Below are positions 14,399 through 20,787 of a DNA stretch of 27,750 nucleotides, piece after piece. The notes under the pieces are model-generated. The model worked only from the letters and a program-made list of their open reading frames with translations. It did no database searches and was not told where the DNA came from. The stretch spans positions 1 through 27,750 of IMG/VR virus record IMGVR_UViG_3300037011_000287; one strand, written 5' to 3'. Position numbers and translations under genes: made by a program. Position 1 is the first letter of the stretch. Each line of letters starts with the position of its first letter. Source of the DNA: a virus.

Positions 14399-14429
14399 GC
14401 CCCGAGGAGCCGGAGGAACCCCTCGGGGC
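14399..14429 (-). terminator. Stem-loop, 9-bp stem (GCCCCGAGG/CCTCGGGGC), possible terminator or mRNA stabiliser
   Basis: Perfect 9-bp stem with a 13-nt loop downstream of the 14462-15037 gene. There is no U-tract, so intrinsic termination is uncertain; protection of an upstream mRNA end is equally likely. Confidence 0.45.
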
Positions 14430-14442
14430 CCGGCCGTCCTGT

Positions 14443-14459
14443 GCGCTCGTCCCGAGCGC
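14443..14459 (-). terminator. Stem-loop, 7-bp stem (GCGCTCG/CGAGCGC), 3-nt loop
   Basis: Compact perfect hairpin immediately after the stop codon of the 14462-15037 gene, with no T-run. Together with 14399-14429 it makes a double-hairpin 3' end. Confidence 0.45.
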
Positions 14460-14461
14460 GT

Positions 14462-15037
14462 CTATCCCAGCAGCGCGTTCGCGATCTGCACTTCCACATG
14501 CGCGCTGTCCATCTCATCAGACGGCGATGCCGTCCGGGTGAGCGTCAACGAGTAGGTGATGATGTCGCCGATGGCCAAAGCCACCTTCGTCGGGTCCAGC
14601 ACCCCCACGGTAACCCCGGTGCCGGCGACGTTCGTGCGTGCGCCATCCGCCGCAGTCTTGGCGATGGCCGGCTTGATCGTCCAGGACGATACGCCATTGA
14701 TCAACGTATCCATCTCCAGACTGAGCGGGTTCGACGCATCCGTGCCCGTGTTCCCCACGTGCAACACAGCCCCTGCAATCACCCCGGCTTGGAGGGCGAG
14801 CCCCAGGAAGGTCGCGGTGACGCTCGCGACGATGTCGCCCGAGGTCGCCGCCTGCAGCCGTTCCCGATCATCCTGTGCCTGCAGCTTCGTCGTCAGCGAT
14901 TCCAGCAGTGCCTGCACCGTCGCTCCGCTGAGGCCCGCGATCGCCGTCGCGCCGATCAGGTCCGCCCCCGCGACGCCATCGGCCGTCGCCGACAGCTCGC
15001 TCGTGACTTGTCTCAGTCTTGCCCATCGTCCAGCCAT
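14462..15037 (-). CDS. Virion-associated protein of unknown function (191 aa)
   Basis: Begins MAGRWARLRQVTSELSATAD (GAGGTGA upstream). Residues about 20-75 are helical (GATVQALLESLTTKLQAQDDRERLQ). The remainder is beta-rich (residues about 85-190: GVIAGAVLHVGNTGTDASNP, TNVAGTGVTVGVLDPTKVALA, DIITYSLTLTRTASPSD). Position directly after the capsid gene and flanking hairpins suggests abundant expression as a capsid-associated protein. Helix plus beta-domain architecture resembles head fibre or spike proteins, but this is inference. No family is recognised. Confidence 0.7.
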   Translation of the reverse strand: MAGRWARLRQVTSELSATADGVAGADLIGATAIAGLSGATVQALLESLTTKLQAQDDRERLQAATSGDIVASVTATFLGLALQAGVIAGAVLHVGNTGTDASNPLSLEMDTLINGVSSWTIKPAIAKTAADGARTNVAGTGVTVGVLDPTKVALAIGDIITYSLTLTRTASPSDEMDSAHVEVQIANALLG

Positions 15038-15050
15038 TCAACTCACCTCG

Positions 15051-15074
15051 GTAGGACAGGTCACCAGACCTGTC
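15051..15074. repeat. REP-like palindrome (GTAG head, GACAGGTC stem)
   Basis: GTAG is followed directly by GACAGGTC-ACCA-GACCTGTC (perfect 8-bp stem, 4-nt loop), then CGCC. A second copy lies at 25852-25876. Confidence 0.85.
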
Positions 15075-15098
15075 GCCTTTGCGCTTCTCACCTCACGT

Positions 15099-15138
15099 GC
15101 CCGGGAGGCGGGGATGCCTTACCCCCGCTCCCCCGGGC
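15099..15138 (-). terminator. Strong GC stem-loop downstream of capsid gene
   Basis: GCCCGGG and CCCGGGC arms extend through a bulged inner stem (GGCGGGG with CCCCGC) around ATGCCTTA, 35 nt after the capsid stop. There is no U-tract on the minus strand. It could stabilise or attenuate the capsid transcript. Confidence 0.5.
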
Positions 15139-15172
15139 GCATGGGATGGCGCGGATGTCCTTCAGAACCGGC

Positions 15173-16180
15173 CTACGTCACATCGGTATCGTAGACCACC
15201 TCGTCGGGGTTCGGCAGGTACGGCAGGAACGTGATCTCGCACTGCACCTTGATCGGATCGTTGATGTTCGGGCCCTCGACGACCCAAAAGAACATCCCCC
15301 GGCTGCTGTCACTCGCATGGAGCGACGCCGGTGCGCACTCGATCATTGCCCGGTCGGTGCTATCGCCGGCCAGGATGGCCACGAAGTCGTCCGGGATGAT
15401 GCTCGTCGCGGTCCCGGTCAGGTCGTTCACGTAGGTCTCATCAACATACGTCACGTCCAGCCCGGCGATTCGCGGGATGACTCCGTTCTCGCGGACCTGG
15501 TCCCGTGCATTGTCGCTCAGCAGATCAATGATCTCATCGTTGCCGGACAGGTAGGCGCCCGTCACCGAGTTCATCACCATATCGGTGGGCTGCTTGCCGC
15601 TGTCCTGGGCGATCTTGAGCTTCGCTGCGATGATCTCGGCGAGGACTCCGGTGCTGGCCGTCTGCCAGGCGCTCCCGATCGTCGCATGGTTGTTGGGCGT
15701 CGAGCTGTACCCCAGGCTCACGGTGGTGGCCGAAGCCGCTCCCGGGAGCGTGAACGAAAGACTCCCGGATGCGATGCCCAGGGCCTGGGCTGCAAGCAGT
15801 GCCTTCCGCTTGTTCACGCGGATTCTGAGCTGCTTCATCGCCCGCGCGACCCAGGCCGAGGCCGGCCCGATTGTCGTGCTGCCCGCGTCGCGCAGGCCCT
15901 TGATTACGGTGGCCGGCACGATGATCTCTTCCGACATCGTCAGCCCGGCCGCCATCACGGTCCCGCGAATCGGCGGCTTCACGGCATTCGGTGCGCCGCC
16001 GTAGATGTTGACCTGCGCCACGTCGCTCCCATACTTCACGATGTCGTACTGGACCTTGTTCCCCACCTCGACCGCCGGCCGATCCGGGAACCACTTCAGA
16101 AGCGCCGAGGGCGTTTCCGCCCCGAACTTCTCATAGAGCCCCTGCAAGTTGCGGGGCTCCAGCATCATTGGGATTGCCAT
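15173..16180 (-). CDS. Major capsid protein, lambda gpE-like (335 aa)
   Basis: Forms the icosahedral shell. It begins MAIPMMLEPRNLQGLYEKFG with a near-perfect Shine-Dalgarno site (AAGGAGG, 8-9 nt). Characteristic gpE-family features are a start describing a target conformation, the WFPDRPAVEVGNKVQYDIV segment, PPIRGTVM, and a C-terminal region with RIAGLDVTYVDETYVN ... IIPDDFVAILAG ... and VQCEITFLPYLPNPDEV. Length matches the lambda E family (about 340 aa). It is preceded by the decoration-like gene and the protease/scaffold, the lambda order C-Nu3-D-E. Confidence 0.9.
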   Translation of the reverse strand: MAIPMMLEPRNLQGLYEKFGAETPSALLKWFPDRPAVEVGNKVQYDIVKYGSDVAQVNIYGGAPNAVKPPIRGTVMAAGLTMSEEIIVPATVIKGLRDAGSTTIGPASAWVARAMKQLRIRVNKRKALLAAQALGIASGSLSFTLPGAASATTVSLGYSSTPNNHATIGSAWQTASTGVLAEIIAAKLKIAQDSGKQPTDMVMNSVTGAYLSGNDEIIDLLSDNARDQVRENGVIPRIAGLDVTYVDETYVNDLTGTATSIIPDDFVAILAGDSTDRAMIECAPASLHASDSSRGMFFWVVEGPNINDPIKVQCEITFLPYLPNPDEVVYDTDVT

Positions 16181-16214
16181 TGCCTGTGTTCCTCCTTTCT
16201 TCTGAAGCTGCCGC

Positions 16215-16865
16215 CTACGTGACCACGCCGGCGACAGTGTTGACGAAGTCCATCAGCGGCATCATGGCCTGCAGCCGCGTTACGGTGATGCCCAGCGCGA
16301 TGTTGAAGTTTAGCGCCGACTTCGCGATCTGCCCGGCGATGACGCCGATGCCGCCGCTGTCCACTGCCGTCCCCGCCGCATTGCGCAGGTCAACGGTCGC
16401 CTCCAAGACGACCGTGTCCTTCCATGCGGCGAGCACCGTGTTCTCTGCGACCTCAACGATGTCCCCGGAGACGACTGCCGTTGTCGCGTTGCCGGTCAGC
16501 TCCAGCGAGACGCCGGCCACAATGCTGGCGATGGTGCCCACCGCCAGCGGCACGGTGAGGCCCGGCGTCGCCTGTGCCACGACCACGATCACATCGCCGA
16601 CCGCGAACATGCTCGTCTCGACCACCGGCACCGAGCTCTGGCCGGTCGTGCAGCCGTTATCCGCCAACGTCATCCGCACCGGCTTGTACTTCCCGGTCGC
16701 CGGCACCGGCGCGAGCACGGTCCCCGCGGGGATCTCGCTCGTTGGCGCCACTGCCAGCGGGTCCAACGACGCGGCCAGGATGACCCCGGACCGCTTCAGC
16801 AGCATCTCCCGAAACCCGACGCCGTCCTTCCAGTTCTCCGACACATGGTCCCATATCGTTGCCAT
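16215..16865 (-). CDS. Putative head decoration protein (216 aa)
   Basis: Starts MATIWDHVSENWKDGVGF with AAGGAGG 8 nt upstream; an ATG-less 7-codon upstream extension is less likely. The segment AGTVLAPVPATGKYKPV closely resembles the gpD decoration family ('GtVLgk...tGKY.p'), and the remainder is a beta-rich domain followed by a helix-strand end (ALNFNIALGITVTRLQAMMP). It is longer than lambda gpD (110 aa), so a fused domain or a gpD-like N-terminus on a larger protein is possible. Position between scaffold and capsid gene is exactly that of gpD. Confidence 0.7.
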   Translation of the reverse strand: MATIWDHVSENWKDGVGFREMLLKRSGVILAASLDPLAVAPTSEIPAGTVLAPVPATGKYKPVRMTLADNGCTTGQSSVPVVETSMFAVGDVIVVVAQATPGLTVPLAVGTIASIVAGVSLELTGNATTAVVSGDIVEVAENTVLAAWKDTVVLEATVDLRNAAGTAVDSGGIGVIAGQIAKSALNFNIALGITVTRLQAMMPLMDFVNTVAGVVT

Positions 16866-16895
16866 TCGGTTGTCCTCCTTCCTCATCTACTCCTG

Positions 16896-16960
16896 TCGTT
16901 CTTTGCGCTCTCAGCGTTCCTTGCTGTTCTCTGCCTCTCTGCGCTGAGGCCTTTTCCGTC
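16896..16960 (-). repeat. Dispersed purine-rich repeat, degenerate copy
   Basis: Copy with core AGCGCAGAGAGGCAGAGA in the junction between protease/scaffold and decoration genes. Confidence 0.8.
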
Positions 16961-16963
16961 GCC

Positions 16964-17497
16964 TCACTTCGCCTGCGCCGCCACTGCCGTCAGCGCCCCA
17001 TCATCCATCGCTTCCGGCTCCGCGTTCGGGTCCTCGTTCCCGACCCAGCTGAGCCCACGGGCGTGGGTGGACACCTTCGGCCCCTGGGCGTCCAGGGTCG
17101 CGAAGTAGGCGTCCAGCGCAGGCGTCTCGACCGCGGTCTTGCCGTCGGCCGCGAAGATCTTGATCTTCGCCTCTTCCGGCAGGGCCATCGCCAGGGCGAT
17201 GATGGCCTCGCGCTGCGCCGGTGCAACGATCCCGCCGCGCACGCGCATGTCCACCAATGCCATGACCTTCTCGGCCCGAGCGTTGACGGCCACGGTCGCG
17301 ACCCGCGTCTCCAGCTCGCCGATGCGCTTATCGCGCTCTGCCAACTGGGCCATGTGTTCGGCCCGCAGCGTCGCCAGCGCATCCGGCTCACCGGCCGTCG
17401 CGTTCGCCATCACATCGGGCTCGCCCAGTTCCGCCAGGTCCTCCTCCGCCACGCCGGCCTTGGACAGCACCGCCTTCAGTCGGTCAAACCAGTTCAT
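16964..17497 (-). CDS. Nested in-frame scaffold protein (177 aa, internal start)
   Basis: An internal ATG (residue 213 of the protease) is preceded by AAAGGAGG with a 7-nt spacer, the best ribosome site in the window. It would produce MNWFDRLKAVLSKAG through the shared C-terminus: a predicted helical, coiled-coil scaffold. The same nested arrangement is established for lambda C/Nu3 and Mu I/Z, where the internal product is the scaffold. It is separated from the protease domain by a long hairpin at 17517-17552. Expression is inferred from the ribosome site. Confidence 0.75.
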   Translation of the reverse strand: MNWFDRLKAVLSKAGVAEEDLAELGEPDVMANATAGEPDALATLRAEHMAQLAERDKRIGELETRVATVAVNARAEKVMALVDMRVRGGIVAPAQREAIIALAMALPEEAKIKIFAADGKTAVETPALDAYFATLDAQGPKVSTHARGLSWVGNEDPNAEPEAMDDGALTAVAAQAK

Positions 17498-18133
17498 GCT
17501 GTTTCCTCCTTTCTGAGCGGACGTTGTCCGCGCATTCGCGGACGACGTCCGCGTTGCATCTCGCTTCATCGGGCGCACCTGATAGTCCGCCCGGTTGACG
17601 ACGAGTTCCCAGCCCAGCCCGGTCACCGCCGGATCATCCACCCAGGCCGCCCCCACCAATACCTTGCCGATGTCCTTCGACTCCCCGCTCGCCTGATCCA
17701 TCAGTTCGTAGCCGCTCGCAATCTCGCTGCTCAGGTACCGCAGTTGCCCCGAGCGCATTCCACATTCCATGCCATAGTCCACCACGAGGCAGTCCCCGAA
17801 CAGCACCTGTGCCTCCTGGTCGAACCACAGCAGCTTCCACCACGCCTGCACCGTGTCCGCCGGCAACGAGATTCGGTTGCCGTCGGCGTCATAGCTGTGC
17901 CGGTCCTTCAGTGCGGGCTCGATGCCTTCCACATCGCGGCGCAGCACGAAGTTATCGGCGATCTGCTGCATGTCAGGGACGGTCAAGGTCTCCCCGTTCC
18001 AGATCCCCGGCCGCGTGATCGGCAGTCCCCGGGCGAGTGTCTGCCCATCGCTCATCACGATCTGCACCGGATAGGTGGTCAGGTCGTTGGCAAACTGCAG
18101 CACCGTCGCCTTCTTCGCCGTCGCCTTCCGCAT
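16964..18133 (-). CDS. Prohead protease with C-terminal scaffold, Mu gpI-like (389 aa)
   Basis: Matures the prohead; the C-terminal part acts as scaffold. ATG at 18133 has GAGGG 7 nt upstream (a TTG at 18139 is the less likely alternative). The protease part (residues 1-185) has Mu I-like segments: YPVQIVMSDGQTLARGLPI, LRRDVEGIEPALKDRHSYD, LRYLSSEIASGYELMDQ and IGKVLVGAAWVDDPAVTGL. A linker (about 190-212) is followed by a helical scaffold part (DRLKAVLSKAGVAEEDLAELG, LRAEHMAQLAERDKRIGELETRV), with a C-terminus rich in Ala. An internal ATG with a perfect Shine-Dalgarno site begins the scaffold part. Neighbours are MuF upstream and decoration/capsid downstream. Confidence 0.87.
   Translation of the reverse strand: MRKATAKKATVLQFANDLTTYPVQIVMSDGQTLARGLPITRPGIWNGETLTVPDMQQIADNFVLRRDVEGIEPALKDRHSYDADGNRISLPADTVQAWWKLLWFDQEAQVLFGDCLVVDYGMECGMRSGQLRYLSSEIASGYELMDQASGESKDIGKVLVGAAWVDDPAVTGLGWELVVNRADYQVRPMKRDATRTSSANARTTSAQKGGNSMNWFDRLKAVLSKAGVAEEDLAELGEPDVMANATAGEPDALATLRAEHMAQLAERDKRIGELETRVATVAVNARAEKVMALVDMRVRGGIVAPAQREAIIALAMALPEEAKIKIFAADGKTAVETPALDAYFATLDAQGPKVSTHARGLSWVGNEDPNAEPEAMDDGALTAVAAQAK
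17517..17552. repeat. Long palindrome (16-bp stem, one mismatch, loop CATT) inside protease/scaffold linker
   Basis: GCGGACGTTGTCCGCG pairs with CGCGGACGACGTCCGC. It encodes the linker TRTSSANART and lies a few bases upstream of the internal Shine-Dalgarno site at about 17505-17512. Each arm is itself nearly palindromic. Confidence 0.88.
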
Positions 18134-18152
18134 AAGCAATCCCTCACTGTTC

Positions 18153-18209
18153 CCGCCGTTCTCTGCGTCCGTTCTCTGCGCTCTCTGCGTCTCTGCGCTG
18201 AGGCCTTAG
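18153..18209 (-). repeat. Dispersed purine-rich repeat
   Basis: Full copy between the MuF stop and the protease start, core AGCGCAGAGACGCAGAGA. Confidence 0.88.
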
Positions 18210-19237
18210 CCGTTCATCCCCGCCATGATCTCCTGGTACAGCTCCCTCAGCCCCGCCTTCTCGCTCGCTGCCAGCGGTGCATACAGGTCCTGCGGCTGCC
18301 GCGCCGGCGGGAACCCCGTCAGGTCGAGCCCCCCGAAGCCCTCCATCGGGTTCTCGGTCTCGGGGTCCGCGAGGTAGCCCGCGGCGGTGTCGAACTCCTC
18401 CGGCGTCTCGTCAAACAGCACCGGCTCCAGCTCGCTGCGGCACTCGAAGTGCAACGGTGGCGTGACCCCATCCACATCATCCACCGCGAAGATCATCCCG
18501 TTGAGATCATGGCACTCATCGGTGGTCCGGTCGTCATCCGGGTTGCTGAACTGCAGGCCGGTGACGCAGGAGCTGGCCGAGTACCTCGCCACGCTCCCAT
18601 GCACATAGAGCGTCGTGGCCTCGGTGCGCGCGATGTTCTCGCGCTGCAAGGCCGACTTCCCAAAGCCCTCATCTTCCAGCGCCCGCATCGCCTCTCTCGC
18701 CCCTCCACCCTCTTCGCTGATCCGCGCAATGATGTCCCGACAGAGCGCCTTGCGCTGCTCGCTGATGGTCCCCCGCAGGGGCACGACGCGCCCCTGGGCA
18801 TACCGCCGCACCGCCTCCACCGGCACCACCAGGTCCTCCCCTTCGAGCAGCAGCCGGATCGCCTCCGCCTCCAATCCAGCCCCGGAACCAAAAACAGCCG
18901 GCCCAGCAGCCTGCCGTCCCGCCGTTCTCTGCGTCCCTTCTCCGCGCTCTCCGCGTCTCTGCGTTGAGACTTTTGCCTTCGGCCTCACCAACCTCCCTCC
19001 CGCCCGCCTCAACATCTCCAGCGCCCGGCCGTTCGCATCGTGCCACGCCGCCGCGACACCCGCCTCGAAGGCCTGTTCCAGCTCCCCCACCAGGGGGTAG
19101 CTGACCGCCAGGGCCGCATGTGCTTCATCCGCCCGCCGGACCGCCTCGGCGCACTCCCCGAAGTATCTCCGGTCCCCAACCGCCAGGGCCTTTCGCAGGC
19201 TCTGCCAAATGTTGGCCATCCGCGCCTGCGCCTTCAT
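18206..19237 (-). CDS. Phage head morphogenesis protein, MuF-like (343 aa)
   Basis: Minor head protein associated with the portal. ATG at 19237 (MKAQARMANIWQSLRKAL) has AAGG 7 nt upstream; upstream codons in the same frame run through REP-like DNA and are rejected. The N-terminal part is helical. Residues about 87-106 are repeat-encoded (KVSTQRRGERGEGTQRTAG). The MuF core follows: IARTEATTLYVHGSVARYSA, then DDDRTTDECHDLNGMIFAVDD, then TPPLHFECRSELEPV, matching the conserved R-T-E, D-x-R-x-x-x-x-C-x-x-L-x-G and P-P-x-H-x-x-C-R elements of Phage_Mu_F. The C-terminus is acidic/helical. It follows the portal gene. Confidence 0.9.
   Translation of the reverse strand: MKAQARMANIWQSLRKALAVGDRRYFGECAEAVRRADEAHAALAVSYPLVGELEQAFEAGVAAAWHDANGRALEMLRRAGGRLVRPKAKVSTQRRGERGEGTQRTAGRQAAGPAVFGSGAGLEAEAIRLLLEGEDLVVPVEAVRRYAQGRVVPLRGTISEQRKALCRDIIARISEEGGGAREAMRALEDEGFGKSALQRENIARTEATTLYVHGSVARYSASSCVTGLQFSNPDDDRTTDECHDLNGMIFAVDDVDGVTPPLHFECRSELEPVLFDETPEEFDTAAGYLADPETENPMEGFGGLDLTGFPPARQPQDLYAPLAASEKAGLRELYQEIMAGMNG
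18919..18977 (-). repeat. Dispersed purine-rich repeat translated inside MuF
   Basis: Full copy (core AACGCAGAGACGCGGAGA) encoding STQRRGERGEGTQRTA between the N-terminal helical part and the MuF core. Confidence 0.88.
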
Positions 19238-19250
19238 GCCCCTGCCTTCT

Positions 19251-19312
19251 GTAGGCCCGACAATCCTGTCGGGCGCCGTTCCGAACGACAGCCCGACAAG
19301 ATTGTCGGGCCT
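19251..19312. repeat. Inverted pair of REP-like palindromes (BIME-like)
   Basis: First element: GTAG, stem GCCCGACA/TGTCGGGC, loop ATCC, then GCCGTTCC. Second element in opposite orientation: stem GCCCGACA/TGTCGGGC, loop AGAT, ending CTCC (GGAG on the other strand). It fills most of the gap between portal stop and MuF start. The first element is repeated exactly, over 32 nt, at 24861-24892. Confidence 0.9.
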
Positions 19313-19325
19313 CCAGACCCCGCCG

Positions 19326-20624
19326 CTACCCATACCGCCTCGCCTGTGCCGCCGCCGTTTTGCTTGCCGATGGCAGGGCTGCCCCTCCAAACGCTTCTGG
19401 CGCTTGGTCGGCGGGGGCGTAAAGCGCAGGGAAGGTCTGCCTGCGCTTCGCCTCATCCGCCGGCACGAAGGGCAGCCCGGCCATCGCACCCTCCGCCTTG
19501 CCCCGCTCGACGGTCTCGAACACGCGCGCCAGGTTTTCCATGTCGCTCGTCTGCAGCGGCCCCCATGCCCACTCCCCGGGCTCAGTCACATTCCCCTCGT
19601 TGTGCTCGATGATCGGCCCCACGAGCTGATCCACGATCACCTTCCCGACCTCTTGCCGCAGCCCGTCAATGACCATGTAGTACAGGTCCAGCACGGTCCC
19701 GGTCTGGGCCCGGCTTGCGTGCTCGGGTTCCTCCAGGACGATCCGCGGCGTGAACATGGAGTTGAACAGCTCGTTCTTCCAGTAATCGGTGAGTCGCTCG
19801 AAGGTCACGCTGGCGCCGTCGCTGGGCACCAGCGTCTTCATGTCCGGCACGAGTCCCTCTTGCAGCGGAAGCGACAATGCCATCCCCGGCTCGCACTTCG
19901 CCCACAGGTCCACCAACAGTTTCCCGATGGAGATGTCGTTTCCGGTCGCCGGGTCCTTCACCGTGCCCGCCGGCACGATGAAGACGGGCGTCGGCATCGC
20001 CGCCTTCTGGGCGAAGGTGTTCCAGTAATTCTCGACCTTGGTCTTGGAGAACCAGCCCCGTCTCGCGGCCGCCAGCAGGCTCTGCCCGAAGACCTCTTCC
20101 CTCAGCTCCGCGAACATCGGCCAGTACAGGATCTCCTCGACTGGCAGCTCGATGCTTTCCTCACCGGGCTTGGAGTTGAACTGCCGCACCTTCTCCACCC
20201 GACCACTCTTCGGGTCGAGCTGCAGCCCTGTCGCATCTTCGGGGCGGCTCGCATTCCGGTTGAAGAAGGTCAGCGGGTGCAGCAAGTCTACCCGTGAGAC
20301 CCACCACTCCGACGCCTCTGTCGCCCAGATCGGTTCTGCGACCGCGAAGCCCGCCCAGAGCGCCGACAGTAGGTCGCCCACTACCCTCTCCATTCCGCCC
20401 TCCACCCGCGACAGCCACCCATTGACGCGCTCCGTGAGCTGACCATCGGGATGCCGGTAGCCTCCCAGGGTGTTCAGGATCAAAGTCCGCAGGAGCGCCA
20501 GCACGCGCTTCGTGGTGGGCTCATAGGTCCGCATCAGCCAGTATTCGGCGATGAGCTGTGCCCGGGGCGCGAACTTCTTGTAGGGCCCCGCCTGCCACTC
20601 TTCCCAGCCCTCCTGCGCGATCAT
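19326..20624 (-). CDS. Portal protein, Mu gp29-like / DUF935 (432 aa)
   Basis: Forms the dodecameric DNA-entry channel. Start chosen at MIAQEGWEEWQAGPYKKF (GGGAG about 5 nt upstream). The frame stays open for 64 more codons upstream, but that part is repeat-derived and low complexity. DUF935 features: an early helix (AEYWLMRTYEPTTKRVLALLRTLIL), DLLSALWAGFAVAEPIWA, WWVSRVDLLHPLTFFNRNA, EEILYWPMFAELREEVFGQSLL, WFSKTKVENYWNTFAQKAAMPTPVFIVPAG, and a C-terminal crown region with FNSMFTPRIVLEEP. Length is close to the family norm. It lies between TerL and MuF. Confidence 0.88.
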   Translation of the reverse strand: MIAQEGWEEWQAGPYKKFAPRAQLIAEYWLMRTYEPTTKRVLALLRTLILNTLGGYRHPDGQLTERVNGWLSRVEGGMERVVGDLLSALWAGFAVAEPIWATEASEWWVSRVDLLHPLTFFNRNASRPEDATGLQLDPKSGRVEKVRQFNSKPGEESIELPVEEILYWPMFAELREEVFGQSLLAAARRGWFSKTKVENYWNTFAQKAAMPTPVFIVPAGTVKDPATGNDISIGKLLVDLWAKCEPGMALSLPLQEGLVPDMKTLVPSDGASVTFERLTDYWKNELFNSMFTPRIVLEEPEHASRAQTGTVLDLYYMVIDGLRQEVGKVIVDQLVGPIIEHNEGNVTEPGEWAWGPLQTSDMENLARVFETVERGKAEGAMAGLPFVPADEAKRRQTFPALYAPADQAPEAFGGAALPSASKTAAAQARRYG

Positions 20625-20701
20625 CCCACTCCCGCGCTCCGGCGCCCTTCCCGCATCCCCCGCCGCGAATGTCCGCACCCCACCGCCCGGGTCTTGCCGT
20701 T

Positions 20702-20723
20702 GTGGGAGGGACATTCCTGTCCC
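20702..20723. repeat. REP-like palindrome (GTGGGA head, GGGACA/TGTCCC stem)
   Basis: A 6-bp stem around TTCC followed by GACGCCG, the same GCC-rich tail as the other REP-like elements. It lies in the TerL-portal gap and overlaps a rejected upstream ATG for the portal. Confidence 0.7.
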
Positions 20724-20740
20724 GACGCCGTCCGCCGTCG

Positions 20741-20776
20741 CCGTTGACAGTCCACCGTCAACGGCCGACAGTCCAC
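20741..20776. repeat. Hairpin CCGTTGAC/GTCAACGG plus direct repeats of GACAGTCCAC
   Basis: An 8-bp stem with 8-nt loop; GACAGTCCAC occurs inside it and again 20 or so nt downstream. With the palindrome at 20702 it makes the 160-nt TerL-portal gap almost wholly repetitive. Confidence 0.7.
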
Positions 20777-20787
20777 GCCGTCTCCTC

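Noticed and set aside
16859-18967. Plus-strand ORF of 702 codons antisense to decoration, protease and MuF genes
   Set aside because: Arg/His/Pro/Leu-rich composition typical of the antisense frame of high-GC genes; it passes through repeat copies and has no recognisable domain. The minus strand has complete phage genes here.
19238-19489. N-terminal extension of MuF to 19489
   Set aside because: The extension is translated from the REP-like pair and the antisense-like overlap with the end of the portal gene.
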